A stretch of DNA of 64,000 nt, taken from assembly GCA_001767455.1 (NCBI GenBank), contig MELC01000079.1, positions 55,259-119,258 of the forward strand, given 5' to 3'. A program made the translations under genes and the position numbers. The notes below the pieces were generated by a model. That model did no database searches. It saw nothing but the letters and a program-made list of their open reading frames with translations, and was not told the origin of the DNA. This DNA comes from Acidobacteria bacterium RIFCSPLOWO2_12_FULL_66_21 (GTDB lineage Bacteria > Acidobacteriota > Vicinamibacteria > Vicinamibacterales > 2-12-FULL-66-21). Shown in pieces: positions 9,901 to 17,816 of the stretch. How positions within the stretch are numbered: the stretch's first letter is position 1; the number at the start of each line of letters is the position of its first letter.

Positions 9901-10075
9901 CGGAAGGCAGCATCGGCGCGGACCGCCGCACCACGCGGGCGACAGGCGGCGGCGGTGGCGTCTGCCGTGTCGAAGACGTCTGTCTCGACACGGGTGTCGT
10001 GGGGGCCTGCGCGTGCGGCATCGCAAGCGCGCCGGTCGTCAGAGCGATGAGCGAGAGCCAAAGAGTGCGGCGCAT
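6962..10075 (-). CDS. Large exported BNR/sortilin-type beta-propeller protein
   Basis: 1037 residues: signal peptide (to about 23), Thr/Pro-rich linker, then many BNR/Asp-box repeats of the form S/T-x-DGG-x-TW (TTDGGVTWTPI, TTNGGDTWQF, TDDGGKTWRKV, FDGGATWSLQ, KTDDYGKTWKRL). These build two consecutive propellers, as in VPS10/sortilin-like and sialidase-like proteins. After about residue 860 comes a small beta domain, interrupted by a Gly/Arg-rich stretch (GGGRGRGGRGGGGD), and the last 120 residues are helical (RDLVAQVNEVVRRVRDAQ). Such proteins are very common in Acidobacteriota; no enzymatic residues are evident, and a binding role at the cell surface is a guess. Separate from the amidohydrolases only by a repeat. 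Confidence 0.85.
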   Translation of the reverse strand: MRRTLWLSLIALTTGALAMPHAQAPTTPVSRQTSSTRQTPPPPPVARVVRRSAPMLPSVDPKLFAGLQYRLVGPSRGGRVTTVTGVPSQPKTFYMGVASGGLFRTTDGGVTWTPIGDGKIPLGSMGSIAVADSDPNIVYVGTGSDGVRSNVSTGRGVYKTTNGGDTWQFIGLYNAGQIGAVRIHPTNPNIVWVAANGDAFKRNDERGVFKTDDGGKTWRKVLFVNDGVGAMDVELQPGNPNVVYAWMSRLERKPWTIISGSKDGGFYKSTDAGEHFTKIAAGLPGDLIGKGNLAVTNAKPDRVYALVEALPGGGFYRSDDAGQTWALMNSQGSLVQRPFYYTTLGADPTNADVVYAGAEGFFKSIDGGKTFTSLRTPHGDNHDIWINPKDGKTMIQSNDGGANVSFDGGATWSLQMNQPTSEIYGVWLDGQFPYKLYGAQQDSSTLIITSQAQPFNRDDWRNGPGCETGPIIPHPKNPDIVYGSCKGQYSVMNLKTGQSKNYWIGAQSLYGNPGRDLIYRMQRVSPMALSPHDPEVLYYGSQYLHRTRDKGVTWEKLSPDLTANPDCCQGASGEPITRDVTGEEFYSTLYAITESTLETGVIWTGSNDGPFHVTRDNGKTWTNITPKDLEPGGRVQWIEASPHRRGSAYYAVYRYLLGDYQPYIYKTDDYGKTWKRLTDGKNGIPADTPTRVVREDPDREGLLYAGTEFGMYISFDNGADWQSFQLNLPNVPITDIKVHRKDLVVSTQGRAFWILDNVSALHQITAQTSASDVQLYKPRDGYRTTVSALGPMIEYYVPSAPSGPVTIEILDAAGTVVTSYNSDAPALGGGRGRGGRGGGGDPDDPDAPQGFGRGRGNANANRVTKNAGVNRFIWDVRHQSGLALPPGSYQARLKVGATTKTEPFSVRIDPNVAAEGTTVADLKEQFAHNMRARDLVAQVNEVVRRVRDAQTKLRGAAGADADKARQVDAIAAKLLTEPVRYGKPGLQAHITYLAGMTARADQKIGRDAIERYTTLKKELDTIKAELDRLLGPSTEVR

Positions 10076-10193
10076 GTGTGTTTCTCCCGTCGCGTCCGGC
10101 TTCAGCCGGACCTGTTCAATTGCGCGCGAAGTAAGAGGAAGAGCGGACCGCTTTGGAGGGCCCGGCGGGTGCGGTTATATCACAGCCCTCGTT

Positions 10194-11858
10194 TCATTTC
10201 TTTCTCAGAATCGGATACGTCTTCGCCTCTTTCAACTGCTCATCGAGCGCGTTCCAGTTCACCAGCCCGTCGTCCGACATGGGCTCGAGCAGATAGAACG
10301 CGAGCCGCGCGAGGGGCTGCGTCATGGGGACGGCGAAGGCGCCGCGGGGCGCGGACGCATCCGGCGCGGCGTCCCACTCGCCTTCGAGGCGCCGCGTCGC
10401 GTGTCCCTCGGAATTCTGCCCGGCGTTGTTCGCGGCGATCGTGAACTGTTCGAGCCCCTTCACCGGCTGACGCAGTTGGCGCATCTCGATGCCATGCGCC
10501 CTGAGCAGTTCGAGCGCTTTCGCCGCGTCCTCGGGAACGTAGTACTCCTGCGGCACGATCTCCGTCGCCACCGGCTCGAACCACATCATGTCGATCATCT
10601 GCTCGGGATGGACGACGTCCTTGCGGCGATTCATGACCGCGCCGTTGTTCGGGTTGGTTTCGGGCTCGACCTCTCCCATCAGGATCTCCACCATGCCGCC
10701 GCGCTTCATCTTCGCGCTGGTCGCCTGGGGCGTGCCGGTGATGCGCTGCCGGTCGGCCGCCGCGACGGCCTGCTTGAGGCGGGCGGCGTTCTGATGCGCG
10801 AAGGTCAGCGCCTCCTCGAGGAAGTAGCTGGTCGCCCTGATGCGGTCTTCGAAGGTGGCGTACGAGTACGCCTCGCTGAGCAGCGCGAAGCGGTTGCGCA
10901 GGCCGACGTAGTTATTGTGGAAGCGCGGCACGTGCTCGAACGTGGACCACGCGCGGACGGGCGGCGTCTGCGGCGCGGCAGGTGCCGTCGGAGCCGCCGG
11001 CGGTGCGGCGCCGGCCGCAGGAGGGGCGCCGCGGCCTCGTCCTCCTCGTCCACCCGGCACCCCGGCGTTGCCGTAATAGAAGGTGTCCCAGCCGTGCTTC
11101 GCCTTGATCGTCTTCGTGACGAAGGGAAACCACTCCTCCTTCATCATGGCCATGATCGTGTCGCTGGTGTTCGGATTGAGCGGCGGCGAGTAGGTCAGGT
11201 AATACGCGTGATACGAGCCGTCTGAGGTATGCAGGTCGAAGCCGACCTGCGGATCGTAATCGACCCACAGCTTGACGAACGCCTTCGCTTCCGGCGTGTC
11301 CATCTTCATGAAATCCCGGTTCAGGTTCAGCCCCTGCGCGTTGGGCCGCGTGCCCATGCCGTTGATCGGGCCGTTCTGCCCCCGCCTGTTCGTCAGCGAG
11401 AACTTCTCGTTGCCGTCCGCGTTGAAGATGGGGGTGATCAGGAGCACCGTCGACTGGAGCCAGTCGGCGTGCTTCCCCGACGCGAAGTCGCGGAGCAGCA
11501 TCAACGCGGCCTCTTTCCCTTCGACTTCGCCGGCGTGGATATTCCCCTGGATGTGCACGCGCAGCTTGCCGGTCGCCTTCACGGCCGCGGCGCTCGTGCC
11601 CTTGAGGCCGGTCCCGACGACGGCCATCGGCATCGCCCGTCCTTCGAACGTCGTGCCGTAGGTCGTGTAGAAGATGTTCGGCGACGCCTCGTTCACCGCC
11701 GTCATGAACTTCACGACGTCGTCATAGGTGGAGGTGGACTTGAAGCCGGTCGATTCGGGCGTGGTCTTGATGTCGGCAATCGACGGCCGCGGCTGTGCGT
11801 GGCTTGCGAGCACGAGACCTGCGGCAACGGCAAAAGTGACGGCGATGGTGCGCGGCAT
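10194..11858 (-). CDS. Exported M14-family zinc carboxypeptidase
   Basis: 554 residues with signal peptide (to about 21). The zinc site is present: HAGE (H108, E111) and the third ligand H210 in FDLHTSDG. LNLNRDF (N180, R181) supplies the substrate-carboxylate site. Residues 270-300 are a Gly/Ala/Pro-rich insert. Expected to trim C-terminal residues from peptides in the periplasm. The usual general-base Glu near the end of the fold cannot be placed with certainty by eye. Monocistronic on the minus strand; its own promoter is not obvious. Confidence 0.85.
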   Translation of the reverse strand: MPRTIAVTFAVAAGLVLASHAQPRPSIADIKTTPESTGFKSTSTYDDVVKFMTAVNEASPNIFYTTYGTTFEGRAMPMAVVGTGLKGTSAAAVKATGKLRVHIQGNIHAGEVEGKEAALMLLRDFASGKHADWLQSTVLLITPIFNADGNEKFSLTNRRGQNGPINGMGTRPNAQGLNLNRDFMKMDTPEAKAFVKLWVDYDPQVGFDLHTSDGSYHAYYLTYSPPLNPNTSDTIMAMMKEEWFPFVTKTIKAKHGWDTFYYGNAGVPGGRGGRGRGAPPAAGAAPPAAPTAPAAPQTPPVRAWSTFEHVPRFHNNYVGLRNRFALLSEAYSYATFEDRIRATSYFLEEALTFAHQNAARLKQAVAAADRQRITGTPQATSAKMKRGGMVEILMGEVEPETNPNNGAVMNRRKDVVHPEQMIDMMWFEPVATEIVPQEYYVPEDAAKALELLRAHGIEMRQLRQPVKGLEQFTIAANNAGQNSEGHATRRLEGEWDAAPDASAPRGAFAVPMTQPLARLAFYLLEPMSDDGLVNWNALDEQLKEAKTYPILRKK

Positions 11859-11893
11859 GCTGAGAGTCTACCCGATTCGAGCAGCCGCTTCGG

Positions 11894-12280
11894 TCACCAG
11901 ACGAGGGCCACCCCGTACTTTCGGAAAACGCGGTCGGCGGAGACAACCGTGAGGTCCTCTTCGAGAGCCTGGGCCGCCAGGAGGCGATCGAATGGGTCGC
12001 GATGATGGAACGGGAGATCGACAACTCGAACGACATGCTCGAGTTCGACGTCGAGCAGGGAGAACCCGTTGAGCCTGAGCTGGTCGGAAATGAACCGGTC
12101 CAGGGGCCGAATGAGCCGGAGCTTACCGAGACCGAGCTCGATCGCAAGCTCCCAGCAACTGGCGATGCTGAAGAGCACCTCGTTTTCGGCATCCGACACC
12201 GCGGCGCGCGCCCGCCGGCCCAGGGTGGGGCTGCCTTCGACCCACCAGAGGAACGCGTGCGTGTCGAGCAGCAGCCTCAC
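11894..12280 (-). CDS. PIN-domain toxin (VapC-like) of a type II toxin-antitoxin pair
   Basis: 128 residues covering a whole PIN domain: D6 (LLLDTHAF), E44 (SCWELAIE), D95/D98 (HHRDPFDRLL) and D116 (SADRVF) form the acidic Mg-binding pocket of these ribonucleases. It starts with GTG, overlapping the antitoxin stop by 3 nt (GTGA), so translation is coupled and the toxin is probably made at a lower level. Family knowledge: VapC-type PIN toxins cut tRNA or rRNA. Confidence 0.88.
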   Translation of the reverse strand: MRLLLDTHAFLWWVEGSPTLGRRARAAVSDAENEVLFSIASCWELAIELGLGKLRLIRPLDRFISDQLRLNGFSLLDVELEHVVRVVDLPFHHRDPFDRLLAAQALEEDLTVVSADRVFRKYGVALVW

Positions 12281-12528
12281 TTGGTGTAGTCACTGAAATC
12301 CGGCGGGATGTCATCGAAGTCGGGGCCGATCCAGACCTGCCCCTTCGCGGATCCGGGCACGCGTGGACCGTCCGCCCGCCCGACCGGCACCAGCCTTGCG
12401 ACAGGCTTGTGATCCCGCGCGATGAGGATCTCGTCGCCCTGCGCCGCCTTGTCCACCAGCTCTGACAACCGGGCCTTGGCCTCGGCGATGTTGACGTAGC
12501 GTTCGGCGCGTTTCGGCATGTTGGTCAT
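12277..12528 (-). CDS. Phd/YefM-type antitoxin
   Basis: 83 residues from the ATG at 12528 (a further ATG at 12519 is also possible). N-terminal YVNIAEAKARLSELVDKA is the Phd/YefM DNA-binding fold; GDEILIARDHKPVARLVP completes it. The C-terminal half (VWIGPDFDDIPPDFSDYTK) is acidic and is the expected toxin-neutralising tail. Directly upstream of, and overlapping, the PIN toxin. The start codon lies inside a palindrome, consistent with autorepression. Confidence 0.88.
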   Translation of the reverse strand: MTNMPKRAERYVNIAEAKARLSELVDKAAQGDEILIARDHKPVARLVPVGRADGPRVPGSAKGQVWIGPDFDDIPPDFSDYTK

Positions 12529-12540
12529 TTTAGATGACCA
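12522..12540 (-). promoter_or_regulatory. Candidate autoregulatory operator over the antitoxin start
   Basis: TGGTCATCTAAAATGACCA: two perfect 7-bp arms around a 5-bp centre. The right arm contains the antitoxin ATG (12528). Phd/YefM-PIN operons are typically autorepressed through short palindromes at the promoter, so this is the likely operator; no separate ribosome site is visible. Confidence 0.6.
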
Positions 12541-12571
12541 TCTGGCGGCCGTCAACGGCCGGCCGCCGGCC

Positions 12572-14266
12572 TCAGCGCGCGCCCGGGCAGCCGGGCAGCC
12601 TGAACGCGCCGATCCGCGTCGAGTAGGCAGTCGCGCCCGTCTTTATGTAGTCCCCGACGTACCAGATCGTGCAGTCGTCGCTCGGATCGATCGCCGTCTG
12701 CGTGTAGTCCTCCCAGCGCATCGGCGTCTGCGCCGCTTGTCCTTCGACGAGGACCGTTTCCTTCAGCGTCAACTGTCCCTTCGGATCGGATGCAAGCCGC
12801 CCGGCAAACCGTTGCCCTGGAAAGTCGCTCGGGCCGCCGAAGGAGTACCCGATGCCGATGTTGCCCAGCCGATCGATCGCCGGGCTCCCCATCCATCGGA
12901 ACCTGCCGTCCGGTGCGTAGGTGCCCTGCTGATGCACCGTCAGCTCGCGCGCCTTGCCCTCCAGACGCAGCTCGTACCAGCGGACGCCGCCCGCGCCGGC
13001 CGTCGTGTTGACGGAGTGGACGGCGACCACCGATTCGTGGCCGCCGACCTTCCGGTACACGACGCGCGCCATGATCTTGTCGCCCTGCGCGTCGAGGCGG
13101 CGATCGGTGCCGGGCTGCGGCACGCAGTTGGTCAACTGGCCGTCGCAGAGGTAGTGATACGGCGCGACCGCAATCTTCTGCGGGCCGGTCACCCGCGTCT
13201 TCGCGGGATCCTTCCAGTCCACATGGAACTGCCACGCGTCGATCGCGTCGTCCTCGAACTTCTTATCGAGCTGCGTGCCGCCGGCCGCCAGCATGATGTT
13301 GGGCGCGCCGGCAGGCGGCAGCGCCCTGCCGTCAAGGTCCGCGTTGTTCAGGAAGTTCACGTTTTCCACGACGATGCACTGCTCGGTGGCCGGCTCCCCT
13401 TTCAGCATCTTCGCGCGATCGAGGACGCAGGCGTGCTTCTGCGTGGCGACCTTTTCCGAGATGCGGTTGTCGCTCGTGCTGGTCGGAATGTAGTAGCCGT
13501 CCGGCCAGACGGCGGGACGCGGATAGTCAGGAAATAACGGCCGCAGGAATTCATAGCGGTAGTACGCGCCGAACGGATCCGGACCGGCGCTGACCGCGGA
13601 GCACATCGAGTACGGACCTTGCGGCCCCTGCGGCGCCCGTCCGCGCTGGCCCGGTGCTCCGCGCCCGGCGGGAGGCGTGCCGGGGACGGGTGGTGGAGGA
13701 GGCGGCGGCTGAAAGAGCTGCGCAAGCCGATCGGGTGCGCGACCGGGTGGACTGACGTGCGCGGGTTCGCCACCCTTCCAGTCGGGCGGCTGGTCTGGAC
13801 GAACGGGTCCGCGCGAGAAGATCGGCATCACGATCAGCCAGCGATCGGCGAGCTGGTCGTAGCGCACCACGGCGTCGCCGTTGTTCTTCGCCTCGCACTC
13901 GCCGCCGAATCCCTTGAAGATGTTGTTGGTCGGCACCGGTCCATAGAGGACTTTGCCCGTCGTGTCGAACTGCTTGCCCTTCTTCGTGAAGATCGCCATC
14001 CGCGAGTTCACGATCTGGACGACGTGATTGGGGCCCACGCCGAGTGTGTTGTCGGAGGGCTGGCGGACGGAGGACGTGCCTTGCGGCCCTTCGAATCCGA
14101 CGCCGAGTCCGTCGAAGCTCTCGACGAGCGTCGCCGCCGGGCGCGAGCCGGCGGTCGTCTGCTCGACAGCGGCCGACCCGGCCGGGGTTGAGATGACGGG
14201 CGGCGGCGGCGCAGGCGCCTGAAGCACGACAGCAGCGGCGGCGATTCCCAATCCCATTCTGATCAT
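12572..14266 (-). CDS. Exported protein of unknown function, likely beta-propeller
   Basis: 564 residues from the ATG at 14266 (in-frame codons up to 14305 run into the divergent gene and are not used). Short signal (MIRMGLGIAAAAVVLQAPAP). Contains SDNTLGVGPNHVVQIVNS, a phrase repeated with variation (GNIGIGYSFGG, DRWLIVMP, PRPAVWPDGYYI), which suggests repeated four-strand blades. A Pro/Gly/Arg-rich insert (about 185-230) is low complexity. Several isolated Cys residues. No catalytic motif recognised. Divergent from the thioredoxin-like gene with only 37 bp between starts, so both promoters must overlap; a TATACT at 14275-14280 may belong to either. Confidence 0.7.
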   Translation of the reverse strand: MIRMGLGIAAAAVVLQAPAPPPPVISTPAGSAAVEQTTAGSRPAATLVESFDGLGVGFEGPQGTSSVRQPSDNTLGVGPNHVVQIVNSRMAIFTKKGKQFDTTGKVLYGPVPTNNIFKGFGGECEAKNNGDAVVRYDQLADRWLIVMPIFSRGPVRPDQPPDWKGGEPAHVSPPGRAPDRLAQLFQPPPPPPPVPGTPPAGRGAPGQRGRAPQGPQGPYSMCSAVSAGPDPFGAYYRYEFLRPLFPDYPRPAVWPDGYYIPTSTSDNRISEKVATQKHACVLDRAKMLKGEPATEQCIVVENVNFLNNADLDGRALPPAGAPNIMLAAGGTQLDKKFEDDAIDAWQFHVDWKDPAKTRVTGPQKIAVAPYHYLCDGQLTNCVPQPGTDRRLDAQGDKIMARVVYRKVGGHESVVAVHSVNTTAGAGGVRWYELRLEGKARELTVHQQGTYAPDGRFRWMGSPAIDRLGNIGIGYSFGGPSDFPGQRFAGRLASDPKGQLTLKETVLVEGQAAQTPMRWEDYTQTAIDPSDDCTIWYVGDYIKTGATAYSTRIGAFRLPGCPGAR

Positions 14267-14303
14267 GCGCGCAGTATACTCGCCCCTATCAACAGGAGCG
14301 CTC

Positions 14304-15335
14304 ATGCAAGCTATCTTGCTCGTGCTGTTGCTCGCCTGGACTGCTGCCCCACCCGCCGCCGCCGCTCGCCAGGATCAGAACCCGGACGAGTACGTCGCCC
14401 AGATGAAGAAGGGAGACGCCGCGCTCCGAAGCCGCAAGTACGAGGATGCGCTGAAGGCGTACAAAAAGGCCAGCTCGCTGCACAACAAGACCTCAGCGGA
14501 AGCGTACGCTGGGATGGCGCGCGTCTACGACGCGATGGGCGCCTACAAGAGCGCCGCCGACAGTTGGGCCGACGCGCTCGAGAACACCAGCGGCGATCCG
14601 CTCCGCGAGGCGGTATATCGCAACCAGCGCGGGGCGTCGTTGTTCGCGCAGAGCCAGAACGGGAACGACAAGCGGCTGAAGGAGGCCGAAGCGGAATTCC
14701 GCGCGGCGCTGGCCCTCGACGAGACGCTCGCCATCGCGCGATTCAATCTCGGCGTCGCGCTGCTCCGTCAGGCGCGTGACGAGGAGGGCCTCCCCGAACT
14801 GAAGGCGTTCCTCGCGGCGGCGCCTCGCGCGCCGCACGCCGCCGAGGCGGAACGCATGATCGAGAACCCCCGGCGCGCGCGCGAGCGCTACGCGCCGGAT
14901 TTCGCGATCGTCACCCTCGACCAGCAGCGCCTCGCCCTGGAGGATCTGAAGGGCAAGGTCGTCCTCCTGGATTTCTGGGCATCGTGGTGCGGCCCCTGCA
15001 AGCTGGCGACGCCGGGTCTCACGCGCCTCTACAAGAAGTACGGCGACCGCCCGTTCGCGCTCGTCGCCATCAGCCTCGATCGCGAGGAGTCACCATGGCG
15101 GCAGTACATCGATGAGAACAGGATGACATGGCCGCAGTACTGGGACCGGGGCGGCCGCATCGCGCAGTTGTTCGGCGTCAGACCCATCCCTACCTACATC
15201 GTGCTGGACCACGAGGGGATCGTGCGGACGACGAAGGAGGGCTGGGGGCCCGGCACCGACGGCGCGCTCGACGGCGAGATCGGCAAGTGGCTGAAACGGA
15301 TCCCGCCTACCTCATCAGCGCCTCAACGGGATTGA
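14304..15335 (+). CDS. Exported TPR + TlpA-like thioredoxin protein
   Basis: 343 residues from the ATG at 14304, chosen because AGGAG precedes it by 5 nt. Signal peptide (1-21). Residues 30-185 hold TPR-like helical repeats (KYEDALKAYKKA, GAYKSAADSWADAL, ALDETLAIARFNLGVA). Residues 200-335 are a TlpA/ResA thioredoxin fold with the redox site WCGPC (C229, C232) and the cis-Pro loop VRPIPTYIV. Expected role: thiol reduction of periplasmic proteins, with the TPR part selecting partners. The 3' end overlaps the convergent ADOP permease by 29 bp. Confidence 0.85.
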   Translation: MQAILLVLLLAWTAAPPAAAARQDQNPDEYVAQMKKGDAALRSRKYEDALKAYKKASSLHNKTSAEAYAGMARVYDAMGAYKSAADSWADALENTSGDPLREAVYRNQRGASLFAQSQNGNDKRLKEAEAEFRAALALDETLAIARFNLGVALLRQARDEEGLPELKAFLAAAPRAPHAAEAERMIENPRRARERYAPDFAIVTLDQQRLALEDLKGKVVLLDFWASWCGPCKLATPGLTRLYKKYGDRPFALVAISLDREESPWRQYIDENRMTWPQYWDRGGRIAQLFGVRPIPTYIVLDHEGIVRTTKEGWGPGTDGALDGEIGKWLKRIPPTSSAPQRD

Positions 15336-17772
15336 TCCGGCTCGCCCTCAGCGCCGGGATGGCCACGGCGAGCAGGGCGACGGCCGACAGCGTCAGCGTC
15401 ATGATTCCAAGGACCGCCGGGTTCATCGGCGTGACCTCGAACAATTGTGCGCGCATCAGCCGTCCCACGACGAACGACCCGGCGAGGCCGAGCGCGAGCC
15501 CCCCGCCAATCACCTTCAGCCCGTCGCCGAGCACCAGCCGGAACACCGCGCCTCCGGATCCTCCGAGCGCCATCCGCACGCCCATCTCGCGCTGGCGTTG
15601 ACTCACGCTGTACGCCAGCACGCCGTAGATGCCGACGGCCGAGAGGATCAGCGCGATCGCCCCGAACGCCATCGCGACCAGCATGGGCAAACGCCTGCCG
15701 ACGAGCGCGCGATTGATCAGGTCCTGCATCGTCCGCGGGTGGTACACCGGCACTTCCGGATCGATCGCCGCCACCGCGCGCCTGACGTCGTTCACGATCG
15801 ATCCGGACGGCGCCGCCGTCCTGACGGTGAACGAGAGGCCCCGCGCCGGGTTCTGGTCGTACGGATAGTAGAACGTGCCGACCGGCGTGAAATCCGCGCG
15901 GGGATCGATCTGCCGCACCTCCTTCACGACGCCGATGACCGTGAAGAACCGCGTCTTCGGCGTGATCTTCGTGATGTCCTTGAGATCGCTCGGCGTATAC
16001 AGGCGCCGGCCGACCGCATCGCGGTCGGGCCAGAACTTGCGCGCGAGCCGCTCGTCGATGACCACGACGCGTGGTGCCGTCGCCGTGTCGCGGGCGTCGA
16101 ACACGCGGCCGCGCAGGACCGGGATCCGCATCGCCTCGAAATACCCGGACGCCGCGATGATGTCGAGCGGCGCGATGAGCGATTCGCCCGGCTTCATCGT
16201 GTAGCCCTCGGCGAGGATGACGTCGCTGTTGAAGTTGCCCCCGAACGGCAGCGCGTTCGTCGCGCCGGCCGACACGACGCCCGGAATCCCGCGGATCGCC
16301 TTGAGCGTGCGCTGCTCGAACGCGACGAGCGCCGCGTCGTCCCTGTACGACGCCGCGGGCAGGTTGACGGTGGCCGTCATCACGTCCGACGGCTGGAAGC
16401 CGTAATCGAGGCGCACCACCGCCCGGAAGCTGGCAAAGAGCAGTCCCGCGCCGACGAGCAGCAGCAGCGCCACCGCGACCTGCGCCGTTGCCAGCGCGCG
16501 CCGGACGAAATTCGCACGTCGTCCGCTCGTCCCGCCGCGGCTGTCCTCGCGCAGCTCCTGGCTGAGATTCATGCTCCACAGCCGCACGAGCGGCGCAATG
16601 CCGATGATGATGCCGACGGCCAGCGTCAATGCGCTGATCATCGCGACCGCGGGCGCGTCCAGCCCGATCTCGTATCCGCGCGGAAGGTCCTCCAGGTTCA
16701 TCGCGTTGAGTGACTTCAAGACCCACCACCCCGCCAGGAAGCCGAGCGCGCCGCCCGCGATCGCCAGCAGCATGGTCTCTGTCAAGAGCTGACGCGCGAG
16801 CCGGCCGGGCCTCGCGCCGATGGCGTGCCGCGTCGCCAGCTCCCTCGTGCGGCTGCTGGTGCGCACCATCATGAGGTTCGTGACGTTGACGCAGCCGATG
16901 AGCAGCACGAACAGGACGCCGGCCCACAGCAGGTACAGCACGTTCCTGACCTCGCGGACGACGTCGTCGTGCAGCATGACGGCGACGGTGTGGAACCGGG
17001 CGTCCTCGAGGACCTGATGGAACTCGGGGAAGCGTTGATCGTTGGCGGCGTTGAGCGCGTCCACCTGCTGGCGGACCTGCGGCAGCGCCGCGCCCGGCGC
17101 GAGCCGCCCGATCATCTGCCAATTGTTGCTGTGGCGGCGAACGTCGGACTTGTCCTCCGGCGCGAACGCGGCTGGCAGGTAGATGTCGATGTCGTTCTGA
17201 AGGAACGTGAAGCCGGCCGGCATGACGCCGACCACGTCGTAAGACCTCCCGTTCAGGCGGATGGCACGCCCCACGGCCTGCCCGCTGCTCCCGAAGGCGC
17301 GCTGCGCCAGAGTGTGGCTGAGCACGGCCTTGGACTCCCGTCCGATCTCGCCATCGTCGTCGGTGAAAACGCGGCCGACTTCTGGATGCACCTGCACGAG
17401 ACGAAAGAAGGATGGCGTCGCGCGGAGGCTCACGAGCCGCTCCGCACCGGTCTCATTCCCGTAGGTGACGCCCTCCCTGCGGTAGATCGCCTGGACGTCG
17501 AGCGCGGGCACGGCGCGCAGGCGATCGAAGTAGTCGGGCACCCCGCAGCTCGCTCGCGGCGCGCCGGCGTTCGGGTAGCTGTTGTAGACGAGGACGACCC
17601 GTTCCGAGGCCGGGAACGGCAGCGGCTTCAGCACCACGGATCGGAGAACGCTGAACATCGCCGTGTTGGCGGCGATGCAGAGCGCGAGCGTCAACAGCGT
17701 GGCGATGGTGAAGCTGCGGTCCTTCAGGAGAACACGTACAGCGATGCGTAAATCCTGGATGAGGGCCTGCAT
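15307..17772 (-). CDS. ADOP-type MacB/FtsX permease
   Basis: 821 residues with the layout of acidobacterial duplicated orphan permeases: an N-terminal cytoplasmic/first-helix block (QDLRIAVRVLLKDRSFT), a large periplasmic MacB core (about 50-270), an FtsX three-helix domain (about 280-420), a second periplasmic core and a second FtsX domain ending VAIPALRASRINPVEALMR. No ATP-binding subunit is adjacent, typical of this family, whose transported substrate is unknown. Starts 44 nt after the aminotransferase gene on the same strand. Confidence 0.88.
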   Translation of the reverse strand: MQALIQDLRIAVRVLLKDRSFTIATLLTLALCIAANTAMFSVLRSVVLKPLPFPASERVVLVYNSYPNAGAPRASCGVPDYFDRLRAVPALDVQAIYRREGVTYGNETGAERLVSLRATPSFFRLVQVHPEVGRVFTDDDGEIGRESKAVLSHTLAQRAFGSSGQAVGRAIRLNGRSYDVVGVMPAGFTFLQNDIDIYLPAAFAPEDKSDVRRHSNNWQMIGRLAPGAALPQVRQQVDALNAANDQRFPEFHQVLEDARFHTVAVMLHDDVVREVRNVLYLLWAGVLFVLLIGCVNVTNLMMVRTSSRTRELATRHAIGARPGRLARQLLTETMLLAIAGGALGFLAGWWVLKSLNAMNLEDLPRGYEIGLDAPAVAMISALTLAVGIIIGIAPLVRLWSMNLSQELREDSRGGTSGRRANFVRRALATAQVAVALLLLVGAGLLFASFRAVVRLDYGFQPSDVMTATVNLPAASYRDDAALVAFEQRTLKAIRGIPGVVSAGATNALPFGGNFNSDVILAEGYTMKPGESLIAPLDIIAASGYFEAMRIPVLRGRVFDARDTATAPRVVVIDERLARKFWPDRDAVGRRLYTPSDLKDITKITPKTRFFTVIGVVKEVRQIDPRADFTPVGTFYYPYDQNPARGLSFTVRTAAPSGSIVNDVRRAVAAIDPEVPVYHPRTMQDLINRALVGRRLPMLVAMAFGAIALILSAVGIYGVLAYSVSQRQREMGVRMALGGSGGAVFRLVLGDGLKVIGGGLALGLAGSFVVGRLMRAQLFEVTPMNPAVLGIMTLTLSAVALLAVAIPALRASRINPVEALMR

Positions 17773-17816
17773 ACGGAGGAACTACGAGAAAGGGGCTCCC
17801 GAAGGTTCCTGCCCGC

